From contig NZ_JMDW01000003.1 in NCBI RefSeq assembly GCF_000691525.1, forward strand, positions 248,001-312,000: a stretch of 64,000 nucleotides of DNA, read 5' to 3'. Both the position numbers and the translations under genes were made by a program. This document shows positions 55,059 through 63,331 of the stretch, piece after piece (within the stretch, counting starts at the first letter, position 1; each line of letters starts with the position of its first letter). The DNA comes from Mycolicibacterium neoaurum ATCC 25795. GTDB taxonomy: Bacteria > Actinomycetota > Actinomycetes > Mycobacteriales > Mycobacteriaceae. Under the pieces are notes generated by a model. The model was not told the DNA's origin. It was given only the letters and a program-made list of their open reading frames with translations, and made no database searches.

Positions 55059-55146
55059 GGCACCTGCCGAGGCAGACCTGCAGAAGTCTAATTGACTCCC
55101 CTCCACGCGCGTCCGCTGGATCGCGGGCGACGAACTCAGGACACGC

Positions 55147-55181
55147 AGAAGGGGACGGTTCTGGGCGAACCGTCCCCTTCT
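55147..55181 (-). terminator. 15-bp perfect hairpin, terminator of the CsbD-like gene
   Basis: Arms 55147-55161 (AGAAGGGGACGGTTC) and 55167-55181 are exact reverse complements with a 5-nt loop, starting 11 nt after the stop of the minus-strand CsbD-like gene. Confidence 0.78.
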
Positions 55182-55191
55182 GGGATAAGAC

Positions 55192-55434
55192 CTACTTCGA
55201 CTCTTCGGCGGCCTTCTGGCGGGCCTCGTTGGCCTCGGCGGAGCCGCGTGCGGCTTCGGCCTCGGCTTCCTTCTTGGCCACGTCGCGCTGGGCGTCGGCC
55301 TTGTCCTGCTGGGCCTCGCCCTCGCGGCGGAGGTCGTCATTGCCGGTCACGGCGCCGGCCGCTTCCTTCAGCTTGCCCTTGGCGCCCTCGACGACGCCCG
55401 AAATGCCCTCTGCTGCTCCATTGCTGTCACCCAT
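55192..55434 (-). CDS. CsbD-family stress protein
   Basis: 80 residues from ATG 55434 with GGGAG about 6 nt upstream. GVVEGAKGKLKEAAGAVTGNDDLRREGEAQQDKADAQRD is the CsbD repeat pattern; the rest is Ala/Glu/Lys-rich and predicted coiled-coil. CsbD proteins are general-stress proteins of unknown biochemical role; mycobacterial relatives are called microaggregate-binding proteins. A single-gene unit closed by a perfect terminator hairpin. Confidence 0.85.
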   Translation of the reverse strand: MGDSNGAAEGISGVVEGAKGKLKEAAGAVTGNDDLRREGEAQQDKADAQRDVAKKEAEAEAARGSAEANEARQKAAEESK

Positions 55435-55611
55435 GTCGGCTCCCTTGCTGGTCGCGTGAACGGTGTGCTGTGTTCTCAACCCCACCAAACGTCTGCGTGC
55501 AGTGGATGCCCACCCCACGTCCGTCGAAAACCTCCGGCTTGAAGTGGCGCGCGTCACGATCCGGCCATATGAGCGCGGGTCGATCCAATTGTTTTGCGGC
55601 ACAACAGAAAA

Positions 55612-56412
55612 TCAGCGCAGCGCGGCGATGACCTGCCCGAACGCCTCAGCATGGGCCTCCTGCACCACCAGGTAGCTCGCCCCGTACTCGTCGGCCAGCC
55701 GGCGCACCTTGGCGGCCATCTCGTCGACCGACCCGGACAACACCCCGGGCAGCTCCAGCAGTTGCTCATCGGTCAGGCCCGGCGCGTAGTGCCGGGTCAT
55801 GGCCAGGTTCGGGATCCCGGAGCCGTCGGTGGGTACCGCGGTGATGGCAACATTGAGTTCGATATCGGCGAAGCGCTCACCGACAACGGAACGCAGGAAC
55901 GCGATCCGTTCGGCAAGCGGATCCTCTCCACTACCGCCGGTGACGCCGACGATCGCCGCCCACCGCGCGGCCACGGTCAAAAGCCGGTCGCCACCACCGG
56001 CGATCATGATCGGCACATCGGGAACGTGCTCGGCCAGGTGCGCGGTGACGTGCTCCAGATACTCGACCCGTTGCCGCGCGGAGGGGAAAGGTAGCTCGGC
56101 GGCCTCGAACTCCTCCCGCACGTAGCCGGCGCCTAGGCCCACCTCGAAACGACCCGCCGACAGCTCATGCAATGCCGCGACGTCACGCGCCAGCAGGGCC
56201 GGTTTGTAGAACCCGGCATTGAGCACGAAGGTGCCCAGCCGCAGTGTCTCGGTGACGGCGGCGATGGAAGAGAGCACCGGGAACGGTGCCGGTGCGCCGA
56301 GGTGGTCGGGCACCAGCACGATGTCGTAGCCGAGATCCTCGGCGCGACGGGCCGCCGAGCGCACCGTCGCCGCCGAGGAGGTGTCGCGCAGGCCCAATCC
56401 GAATCGGAACAT
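55612..56412 (-). CDS. F420-dependent luciferase-like oxidoreductase
   Basis: 266 residues from ATG 56412 (MFRFGLGLRD); ATG 56430 is an alternative. LLM barrel motifs: RRAEDLGYDIVLVPDHLGAPAPFPVLSSIAAVTETLRLGTFVLNAGFYKPALLARDVAALHELSAGRFEVGLGAGY and a closing DEYGASYLVVQEAHAEAF. The short length and pattern fit an F420-dependent mycobacterial subfamily. The substrate is unknown. Follows rskA on the same strand after 18 nt but is probably a separate function. Confidence 0.84.
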   Translation of the reverse strand: MFRFGLGLRDTSSAATVRSAARRAEDLGYDIVLVPDHLGAPAPFPVLSSIAAVTETLRLGTFVLNAGFYKPALLARDVAALHELSAGRFEVGLGAGYVREEFEAAELPFPSARQRVEYLEHVTAHLAEHVPDVPIMIAGGGDRLLTVAARWAAIVGVTGGSGEDPLAERIAFLRSVVGERFADIELNVAITAVPTDGSGIPNLAMTRHYAPGLTDEQLLELPGVLSGSVDEMAAKVRRLADEYGASYLVVQEAHAEAFGQVIAALR

Positions 56413-56430
56413 GGGCCCGATGGTAGGCAC

Positions 56431-57144
56431 CTAGGTCAGCGGCAGGGAGGCAAACGGTGTACTGGTGGGCGCGGCCGAACCCTCACCGGGTTCGACGGTG
56501 AAGGCCAGCGTGATCGAGTCGCCGAGATCGGGCAGCACCGCCGTCGTCGACGGGGCGATCGCCTTGGCGTTCATGGTGCCCGCCGAGTGCGGTCCGGCGT
56601 CGTCGATCAACCACATCTGATAGACGGTGCCGTTCGCGGGCGGGTTGACGTTGTTCATCACCAGCACCCCGGCGTTGCGTTCGCGGGAGAACACCACGGT
56701 AGCCGTGCCGCCGGTCGGGATGTCACCGGACACCGTACGGACGTCGGGCGCGGCGAAGATCTGTTCGGCCGTGGTGGCTTGTGGCACCGGACGCAATGAC
56801 CAGCCGATCCCGAAGGTGGCGACACCGACCACCACGGCGGCCGCGGCGGCGGTGAGCAGGGTCGTCCACCGCCGGGGTTCGCGGCGACGCAGCTGACGCA
56901 CCGGATCGGCGTCGACGGCGGCCAGCACCCGGTCGCGCAGTTGATCGGACGGTTCGGTGGCAGTGGCCGACGAGATGAGAGCCATGGCCTCGCGGACCTG
57001 CCGGACCTCGGTGGCGAACTCCTCGGCGACGGACGCAGGCGCCGCGCTCAGTCGCCGGTCGATATCGGCGCGCTCGGCGTCGTCGACCGCGTGCAGCGCG
57101 TAGGCGGTCGCCAACGCCAACAGATCATCATGTGGGCTGGTCAT
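56431..57144 (-). CDS. rskA: anti-sigma-K factor RskA
   Basis: 237 residues from ATG 57144, overlapping sigK by ATGA. Cytoplasmic anti-sigma domain at about 1-90 (LLALATAYALHAVDDAERADIDRRL), a single membrane helix at about 95-117 (LLTAAAAAVVVGVATFGIGW), and an extracytoplasmic beta-rich domain of about 115 residues (VYQMWLIDDAGPHSAGTM, ITLAFTVEPGEGSAAPTSTPFASLPL). RskA holds SigK at the membrane until regulated proteolysis releases it. Length and order match Rv0444c-Rv0445c. Confidence 0.92.
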   Translation of the reverse strand: MTSPHDDLLALATAYALHAVDDAERADIDRRLSAAPASVAEEFATEVRQVREAMALISSATATEPSDQLRDRVLAAVDADPVRQLRRREPRRWTTLLTAAAAAVVVGVATFGIGWSLRPVPQATTAEQIFAAPDVRTVSGDIPTGGTATVVFSRERNAGVLVMNNVNPPANGTVYQMWLIDDAGPHSAGTMNAKAIAPSTTAVLPDLGDSITLAFTVEPGEGSAAPTSTPFASLPLT

Positions 57145-57686
57145 GCTGCCCCCAGGCAGTTGCGGAGTCCGCGGATCGCGTCGCGCATCCGCGATTTGAT
57201 GGTCGCCAAGTTCGCCGACAGCCGGTCGGAGACCTGGACATAGGTCAATCCGTCGTAATAGGCGAGTTCGATGCACTCGCGTTGTTTGTCGGTCAGCGCA
57301 CCCAGGCACTGGGTCACCTGGCGGTAATCCTCGTTGTCGAGCACCCGGTCGGCGACCTGGTCGACGGGAGGTTCCACGGTCGCGGCACCGTAGCGGGATT
57401 CGCGGTCGGCGCCGGCCTGCTCCGAGCGCACCCGGTCGACGGCGCGACGGTGCGCCAAGGTCATCAGCCAGGAAAGCGGCGTGCCCATCGCCGGGTTGTA
57501 GTCCCCGGCATTGCGCCAGACCTGCAGATAGATGTCCTGGGTGGTTTCCTCGCTGTACCCGGGATCCCGCAGAACCCGCAGGACCAGACCGAACACCCTG
57601 GCTCTGGTGTGGTCGTAGAACGCGGCGAAGGCGTCCACATCGCGTTGCGCTACCCGGCGCAGCAATGCGTCGAGGTCTGACGTCAC
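57141..57686 (-). CDS. sigK: ECF sigma factor SigK
   Basis: 181 residues from GTG 57686 (VTSDLDALLRRVAQRD), chosen by comparison with M. tuberculosis SigK; a longer open frame upstream is not conserved. Region 2 includes AFAAFYDHTRARVFGLVLRVLRD and YSEETTQDIYLQVWRNA. Region 4 is LGALTDKQRECIELAYYDGLTYVQVSDRL followed by LATIKSRMRDAIRGLR. In the tubercle bacillus SigK drives mpt70/mpt83 and its own operon. The mpt70/83 genes are not in this window. Controlled by RskA, encoded downstream with ATGA overlap. Confidence 0.92.
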   Translation of the reverse strand: MTSDLDALLRRVAQRDVDAFAAFYDHTRARVFGLVLRVLRDPGYSEETTQDIYLQVWRNAGDYNPAMGTPLSWLMTLAHRRAVDRVRSEQAGADRESRYGAATVEPPVDQVADRVLDNEDYRQVTQCLGALTDKQRECIELAYYDGLTYVQVSDRLSANLATIKSRMRDAIRGLRNCLGAA

Positions 57687-57833
57687 GTTCCGTAGAATAG
57701 CGGGCTCGTCGAGCAGCGTCACGGAATGCCCCGTTTCATCTGCGACCTCCCATCTGCGTGAACCGCCGTCCCTGGCTGCTCGGCCGGTCCGAAATGGCTT
57801 GCGCCCGAGACGTACTGACGACGCCGAAGGCAA

Positions 57834-59126
57834 TCAACATGGCATCGCCTCGGATTCCCGTGCCGCCGGCCACTGTGCTCCCAACCGCTCGGCGGCACGC
57901 ACGCCGGAGGCGGCGCCGTCCTCGCGGAATCCCCAGCCGTGATAGGCGCCCGCGAATACCACCCTGTCATCGTTCAGTAGCGGCAACAATCGTTGGGCAG
58001 CAATGGATTCCGTCGTGTATAGCGGACGCTGGTAGGTCAGCTCGGTGATCACCGCGGCCGGGTCCACCCGCCCGGAACCGCCGAGGGTCATCAGGTAGTG
58101 GTGCGGACCCGTCACGCCCAACAGCCGACCGATGTCATGGGTGATCAGCGCATCCCGCCCGCTCTCCGGCAACAGATAGTTCCGCAGCGCCCTGGCGGCG
58201 GGCCGGGTCGGCAACACCGAGGTATCGGTGTGCACGCAGACGTGTTCGGTCGAGTACCGGATGGCCCCCAGCGCTGCCCGTTCGGCGTCGGTGGGTTCGT
58301 GCAGTGCCTGCAGTGCCTGATCCGCCCGGGTCGCGATGACCACGGCATCGAACTCGCGCAACGCCCCGCCGGCGCGCAGCTCGATCCCATCGGGGATGCG
58401 CCGCACGGCGCCGGCCGGGGTGCCGGTGCGCACCTCGTCGACGTGTTCGGCGATGGCGTCGACGTAGCCGGCCGTCCCGCCGACGACGGTGCGCGTGGTC
58501 GCCGACTCAGATCCCGAGAGCATCCCGTGCTGCTGCAGGAACACGAACAGGTAGCGCGCGGGAATCTCCATGGTCGTGCGCGGTCCGCCGGACCAGACGG
58601 TGGCCACCAGCGGGGTCATGAAGTGATCGGCGAAGTATCGGGAGAACTTGTGCACCGCGAGGAAGGCGCCCAGCGTGCCGGTGTCCTCGGCGTCCCCGGT
58701 GGCCAGCAGGGTGGCGGCCGCCCGGTGAAACCGGTTGACCTCGGCCAGCAGGCGCAGATATCGGGGCCGAGCGAGATTCGACCAGGAAGGGAACAGCCCA
58801 CCGAAGCCGCGCATACGCGCGTACTGCAGGCCGATGCGGTCATCGCGAACCGAGAGCGAGGGGTCGGCATCGGCGGTGTCGACACCGAGATCGGCGAACA
58901 ACCGACACAGCGTCGGGTGGGTGTCGTCGTGGATCAAGAAGGCCGAATCGACGGCCACCGTGCCGCCGGAGCCGTCGTCGACACGGTGGTCGCGCCGGTG
59001 GCCGCCGAGCTGATCCTCGGCCTCGAACAGCGTGACGTGGTCATGCGCGGACAGCAGATACGCCGCCGTCAACCCGGCGATGCCGCTTCCGATGACGGCG
59101 ATGGACCGACTCCTCCGATACTGCAC
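57834..59126 (-). CDS. FAD-dependent NAD(P)-binding oxidoreductase (Rv0449c-like)
   Basis: 430 residues from GTG 59126. N-terminal dinucleotide fold SIAVIGSGIAGLTAAYLLSAHDHVTLFEAEDQLGGH; body with AVDSAFLIHDDTHPTLCRLFADLGV and RYFADHFMTPLVATVWSG; C-terminal FAD contact DRVVFAGAYHGWGFREDGAASGVRAAERL. This is the amine-oxidase-like flavoprotein often found with sigK and a cyclopropane-synthase-like gene (ufaA1) in mycobacteria, but here the intermediate genes are absent and sigK follows after 147 nt. Function unknown, possibly lipid modification. Confidence 0.85.
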   Translation of the reverse strand: MQYRRSRSIAVIGSGIAGLTAAYLLSAHDHVTLFEAEDQLGGHRRDHRVDDGSGGTVAVDSAFLIHDDTHPTLCRLFADLGVDTADADPSLSVRDDRIGLQYARMRGFGGLFPSWSNLARPRYLRLLAEVNRFHRAAATLLATGDAEDTGTLGAFLAVHKFSRYFADHFMTPLVATVWSGGPRTTMEIPARYLFVFLQQHGMLSGSESATTRTVVGGTAGYVDAIAEHVDEVRTGTPAGAVRRIPDGIELRAGGALREFDAVVIATRADQALQALHEPTDAERAALGAIRYSTEHVCVHTDTSVLPTRPAARALRNYLLPESGRDALITHDIGRLLGVTGPHHYLMTLGGSGRVDPAAVITELTYQRPLYTTESIAAQRLLPLLNDDRVVFAGAYHGWGFREDGAASGVRAAERLGAQWPAARESEAMPC

Positions 59127-59208
59127 GATGGTGATTCGGGACCGGTCGGCTAACGGATGGGTGACATTCGGATTGCTAAACTCCCAACCCCGCGTAAGGT
59201 GCAAATCC

Positions 59209-60834
59209 GTGGTGTCGACCCTGTTTCGCAACGGATCCGTGTGGGCCGGCGTGCCCGGCCAATCGTCCTCCGACGCATTGCTGGTCACCGACGGGGCCAT
59301 CGTCGCCATGGGACCCGACGCGGTGGCCGAGGCACCCGAGGGCTCCGACATCGTCGACCTGCAGGGTGGCTTCCTGATGCCGTCCTTCGGCGACGGCCAC
59401 GCCCACCCGCTACTCGGCGGCCTGGAGTTCGTCGGCCCCGCGGTACGGCCCTGCACCTCGGTGGACGAGATCGTGGCAGCCGTCCGCCGCCACGCCGAGG
59501 ACCATCCCGATCAGGAATGGATCGTCGGCGCGTCCTATGACGGCAGCCTGGCAACCGACGGCCTGTTCGACGCGCGCTGGCTCGACGCCGCCGTCGCCGA
59601 CCGGCCGGTGGTGCTGCGGGCCTGGGACTATCACACCGTGTGGTGCAACACCGCCGCGCTGGAGCGTGCGGGCATCACGCCGGACACCCCCGATCCCGAA
59701 CTCGGCGAGATCCCGCACCGTCCGGACGGATCGGTACTGGGCACCCTGCGCGAATGGGGCGCGGTCGACCTGGTGACCGCCGTCATGCCCGCCCGCGACG
59801 AAGAGGTCCGGCTGGCCGCCCTGGGTACCGCGGCCGACTACTATTTGGCCCACGGCGTGACCTGGGTACAGGACGCCTGGGTGGAACCCGCCGACGTGCA
59901 GACCTATCTGGAGGCGGCCCGACGCGGCGCGCTGCGGGTCCGGTTCAACCTTGCCCTTTACGCCGACCCTCGGCATTTCCACGATCAGGTGGCGCATTTC
60001 GCCGACGCCCACCGGCAGGTGACCGAACTCGGCTCACCCATGCTGACCGCGCAGACGGTGAAATTCTTCGCCGACGGTGTGGTCGAGAACGAAACCGGTG
60101 CGCTGCTGCAGCCTTATTGTTCGGGCCTGCATTCCCACGGCATGACCGTCTGGGAGGGAGACTCGCTGGCCCGGGCCTGCCAACGCGTCGACGAACTCGG
60201 TTTGCAGATCCACATCCACGCCATCGGCGACGCCGCCGTTCGCCAGGCTCTCGACGCCATCGAGTACACCGTGGCGCAGAACGGGCCCCGCGACCGCAGG
60301 CCCGTGATCGCCCACGTCCAGCTGGTCGATGACGCCGATCTGGACCGCTTCGCCGCCCTGGGCGTCATCCCGTGCATGCAGCCGCTGTGGGCGCAGGAGG
60401 ATGCGCTGATGAACGTGCTGACCGTGCCCCGGCTCGGCAGGGAACGGGCCGACAAGCAGTACCGGATGCGCTCCTTGGCCGACTCCGGCGCCCCGCTGGC
60501 GCTGGGTTCGGACTGGCCGGTGTCCTCGGGAGCGCCGCTGGACGGTATCGCCGTGGGCGTATCGCGGCAGACCGCCGAGGGAGAACCGGCCGGGGGCTGG
60601 ACCCCGCAGGAAACGCTGGCCATCGAACGTGCCCTGGCCGCCTACACCGCCGGCGTGGCCGATCAGGCCTTCGCCGAACGGATCTGGGGCAGGCTGACGC
60701 CCGGTGCCAGCGCCGACCTGGTCTGGCTGGACCGCGACCCGCGATCGACCCCGCCGCTGGAACTGCCCGGCATCGGGGTGCGGGCCACCTACCTCCGGGG
60801 CGAGCCCGGGTTCATCGCGTCCACATCACCGTAA
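59209..60834 (+). CDS. amidohydrolase of the YtcJ/amidohydrolase_3 family
   Basis: 541 residues from GTG 59209 with AAGG just upstream; GTG 59212 is next to it. Metal-site motifs: GGFLMPSFGDGHAHPLLGG (first His pair), VKFFADGVVEN (usually bridging Lys/Asp region), LQIHIHAIGDAAVRQALD, PVIAHVQLVDDADLDRF and the late GSDWPVSSGAPLDGI catalytic Asp. Hydrolyses an amide or cyclic amide of unknown identity. Followed after 13 nt by an amino-acid permease, which suggests uptake and cleavage of an N-acylated or cyclic amino compound. Confidence 0.87.
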   Translation: MVSTLFRNGSVWAGVPGQSSSDALLVTDGAIVAMGPDAVAEAPEGSDIVDLQGGFLMPSFGDGHAHPLLGGLEFVGPAVRPCTSVDEIVAAVRRHAEDHPDQEWIVGASYDGSLATDGLFDARWLDAAVADRPVVLRAWDYHTVWCNTAALERAGITPDTPDPELGEIPHRPDGSVLGTLREWGAVDLVTAVMPARDEEVRLAALGTAADYYLAHGVTWVQDAWVEPADVQTYLEAARRGALRVRFNLALYADPRHFHDQVAHFADAHRQVTELGSPMLTAQTVKFFADGVVENETGALLQPYCSGLHSHGMTVWEGDSLARACQRVDELGLQIHIHAIGDAAVRQALDAIEYTVAQNGPRDRRPVIAHVQLVDDADLDRFAALGVIPCMQPLWAQEDALMNVLTVPRLGRERADKQYRMRSLADSGAPLALGSDWPVSSGAPLDGIAVGVSRQTAEGEPAGGWTPQETLAIERALAAYTAGVADQAFAERIWGRLTPGASADLVWLDRDPRSTPPLELPGIGVRATYLRGEPGFIASTSP

Positions 60835-60847
60835 AGAGGGAGTGCAC

Positions 60848-62203
60848 ATGTCGACTTCGGAGCCGCTAGTCGGTATCTCGGCAGATCCGCACGAGGGCAG
60901 GCTCAAACGCGCCCTCGGAGTGCCCTCGCTGGTGCTCTTCGGCCTGGTCTACATGGTGCCGCTCACCGTGTTCACCACCTACGGCATCGTCACCGTCGAG
61001 TCCGGCGGCCGGGTGCCGCTGGCCTATGTGGTGACGCTGGCCGCGATGATCTTCACGGCCCGCTCCTATGCCAGGATGGCGACGGCGTACCCGGTGGCCG
61101 GGTCGGCATATGCCTACACCCAGAAGACCTTCGGGGCGCCGGTGGGATTCCTGGCCGGCTGGTCGTTGCTCTTGGATTACCTGTTCCTGCCGATGCTGAA
61201 CTACATGGTGATCGGGCTGTACCTCAACGCCGCGGTGCCGTCGATCCCACAGTGGGTGATCGTGCTGGTGACCATCGTGCTGGTGACGGTCCTCAACATC
61301 GTCGGCATCGTCTCGGTGGCCCGCGCGAACGCGGTGATCATCGCCGTTCAGGCGGTCTTCATCGTGGTGTTCCTCGTCATGGCGGTGGCGACGATCTCCG
61401 GTTCCGGGACGGTCGACATCATGGCGCCGTTCACCGGTGACGGCACCGCGGGGGGCATGGCGCCGGTACTGGCCGGTGCGGCCATCCTGTGCCTGTCGTT
61501 CCTCGGGTTCGACGCCGTGTCAACACTTTCCGAGGAGGCCAAGGATGCCCGGCGCGATGTGCCGAAGGCCATCATGCTGGCCACCGTGATCTGCGGTGTG
61601 CTGTTCATCGTGCTGTCCTACGCCTCGCAGCTGGTCTTCCCGTCGAATGCGTTCGAGAGTGTCGACACCGGGTCGGTGGATGTCATGGTCGCCGCCGGCG
61701 GCGCGTTCCTCTCGGCGTTCTTCACCGCGGCCTATGTGGCAGGTGCCACCGGATCGGCGCTCACCTCGCAGGCCTCGGTGGCGCGCATCCTGTATGCGAT
61801 GGGCCGCGATGGCGTGCTGCCGCGCAAGGTGTTCGGGCACGTCTCGGTGAAGTTCAGCACCCCGACCTGGGCGATCCTGGCGGTATCGGTGATCTCGCTG
61901 CTCGCGTTGGTGATCGACCTGGCGCTGCTGGCATCGGTGGTCAGTTTCGGTGCCCTGGTGGCCTTCTCGGCGGTGAACCTGACCGTGATCAAGCACTACT
62001 TCGTCGACGCCGGTGAGAAGAACGTGCTGAACAACCTGATCCTGCCCGGTATCGGTTTCGCGCTGACGGTGTGGTTGTGGACAAGTCTGTCCGGTGACGC
62101 GTTGCGGCTCGGGCTGATCTGGCTGGCCGTCGGATTCATCTGGCTGCTGGTGGTCACCCACGGTTTCCGGCGGCCGACGCCGGTGCTCGACATGAAGGAG
62201 TAG
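60848..62203 (+). CDS. APC-superfamily amino acid/polyamine permease
   Basis: 451 residues from ATG 60848 with RBS GAGGG. Twelve hydrophobic helices; family motifs LVLFGLVYMVPLTVFTTYG in helix 1, YPVAGSAYAYTQKTFGAPVGFLAGWSLLLDY around helices 2-3, and LCLSFLGFDAVSTLSEEAKDARRDVPKAIMLATVI in helix 6 and the following loop. Resembles PuuP-type putrescine/amino acid importers. Co-transcribed with the amidohydrolase; a hairpin follows. Confidence 0.87.
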   Translation: MSTSEPLVGISADPHEGRLKRALGVPSLVLFGLVYMVPLTVFTTYGIVTVESGGRVPLAYVVTLAAMIFTARSYARMATAYPVAGSAYAYTQKTFGAPVGFLAGWSLLLDYLFLPMLNYMVIGLYLNAAVPSIPQWVIVLVTIVLVTVLNIVGIVSVARANAVIIAVQAVFIVVFLVMAVATISGSGTVDIMAPFTGDGTAGGMAPVLAGAAILCLSFLGFDAVSTLSEEAKDARRDVPKAIMLATVICGVLFIVLSYASQLVFPSNAFESVDTGSVDVMVAAGGAFLSAFFTAAYVAGATGSALTSQASVARILYAMGRDGVLPRKVFGHVSVKFSTPTWAILAVSVISLLALVIDLALLASVVSFGALVAFSAVNLTVIKHYFVDAGEKNVLNNLILPGIGFALTVWLWTSLSGDALRLGLIWLAVGFIWLLVVTHGFRRPTPVLDMKE

Positions 62204-62212
62204 TGGTCGCGT

Positions 62213-62269
62213 CGAATCTGGAGAAGGTGGCGGCTTTTCGTCGAATCGGCGCGATCGTCTTCAGATTCG
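62213..62269. terminator. inverted repeat between convergent genes, putative terminator
   Basis: Arms CGAATCTGGAG (62213-62223) and CTTCAGATTCG (62259-62269) pair at 10 of 11 positions. The right arm overlaps the stop codon of the minus-strand fusion gene at 62261. Confidence 0.45.
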
Positions 62270-63322
62270 GGGCCAGGCCCGGGCCGCCGAGACCAGTCCG
62301 GCGATCAAGGCGCGGGTCGGTCGGCTCAGCCCGTCCTCGCCGAGCGGTCCGCTACGCGGGCTGATCCCGCGCACCCGCGGTGCCAGTTCCAATTGCACAC
62401 CGCCGCCGCGGGTTCGGTTGACCGGATTGTCCGGGTGCAGTCCACGCAGTTCACGCGGGATCGCGTCCAGATCGGTGATGACCCGATGCCCTGGGATGTC
62501 GAGATGCGCGGCCACGTGCCCGGCCAGTTCGCGATTTCCGCCGCCGGCGAGGAGTTCGTTGCTGCGCCCGACGCGACCGTAGCCGTGCAGGGAGACGACG
62601 TGCTCGGCGTGGTCCAGGAACTCGGCCAGGCGTTCGGATTCGGCGGCACGATAGGCCGCCGAGGACAGATGGTGCGGGTAGTCCGGCGGGTGGCGCACGA
62701 CGTACACCGACGCCCCGGCCAGCTCCGCGGCGCGCTCGGCGATGACATCGGTCATCCGTTCCAGCCCGCCGCCGTGGATGGCAAGGAAGCCCAACGGCCC
62801 ACGCAGAATCGAATACTCCGAGATCAGTGGGTCCGACAGCAACTCGGTGAGGGTCCGCGGTCCCGGCTTCTCGGAGGGAGCAAGTGCCCGTGGCCAGTTC
62901 GCGGGATGCCAGCGGTCCAGGAAATCCAGCCAGCGCTGCGGAAGTCCGTGGTGCGAGGCCCCGGCGATGACGCGTTCCAGATAGCCGGGGCGCGGTGCGC
63001 CCGGTTCGATGCGGTGATCGATGTAGATCCAGGCGTCGCGGGGGCCGTCGTCGGTACGGACCGTCGCGCGATCACGCCGATATCGGACCGGGATCCCTTC
63101 GGCACGGTCGAGCACGGCCAGGTCGGCATCGCTGATCCGCCACACCACCCCGTGCACCTCGGCACCCGCGGCGGGCTCGATGGTGGCCACGCCCCGCTCG
63201 TTGATCAGCCAGTCGTGATCGGCCAGCATCGCCCGGACCGGACCGCGGGCATCCGGACAGCGTGCGGCCATCTGGTCGTTGCACAGGTTGGAGCCGTAGG
63301 CGAAGTAGAGATGGTCGGCCAC
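62261..63322 (-). CDS. gamma-glutamylcyclotransferase/poly-gamma-glutamate hydrolase fusion
   Basis: 353 residues. The N-terminal half (about 1-125) is a GGCT-like domain: LYFAYGSNLCNDQMAARCP, VHGVVWRISDADLAVLDRAEGIPVRYRRD, with the Glu of AEGIP as the catalytic acid candidate. The C-terminal half (about 160-350) has the PghP/DUF867 poly-gamma-glutamate hydrolase pattern: GFLAIHGGGLERMTDVIAE with zinc-ligand His/Glu, VSLHGYG and GNRELAGHVAAHLDIPGHRV. Both parts act on gamma-glutamyl bonds, so the fusion may cut poly- or gamma-glutamyl peptides and then cyclise the released glutamyl unit. The two domains are usually separate proteins. Confidence 0.83.
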   Translation of the reverse strand: MADHLYFAYGSNLCNDQMAARCPDARGPVRAMLADHDWLINERGVATIEPAAGAEVHGVVWRISDADLAVLDRAEGIPVRYRRDRATVRTDDGPRDAWIYIDHRIEPGAPRPGYLERVIAGASHHGLPQRWLDFLDRWHPANWPRALAPSEKPGPRTLTELLSDPLISEYSILRGPLGFLAIHGGGLERMTDVIAERAAELAGASVYVVRHPPDYPHHLSSAAYRAAESERLAEFLDHAEHVVSLHGYGRVGRSNELLAGGGNRELAGHVAAHLDIPGHRVITDLDAIPRELRGLHPDNPVNRTRGGGVQLELAPRVRGISPRSGPLGEDGLSRPTRALIAGLVSAARAWPRI

Positions 63323-63331
63323 CGGTCCAGC

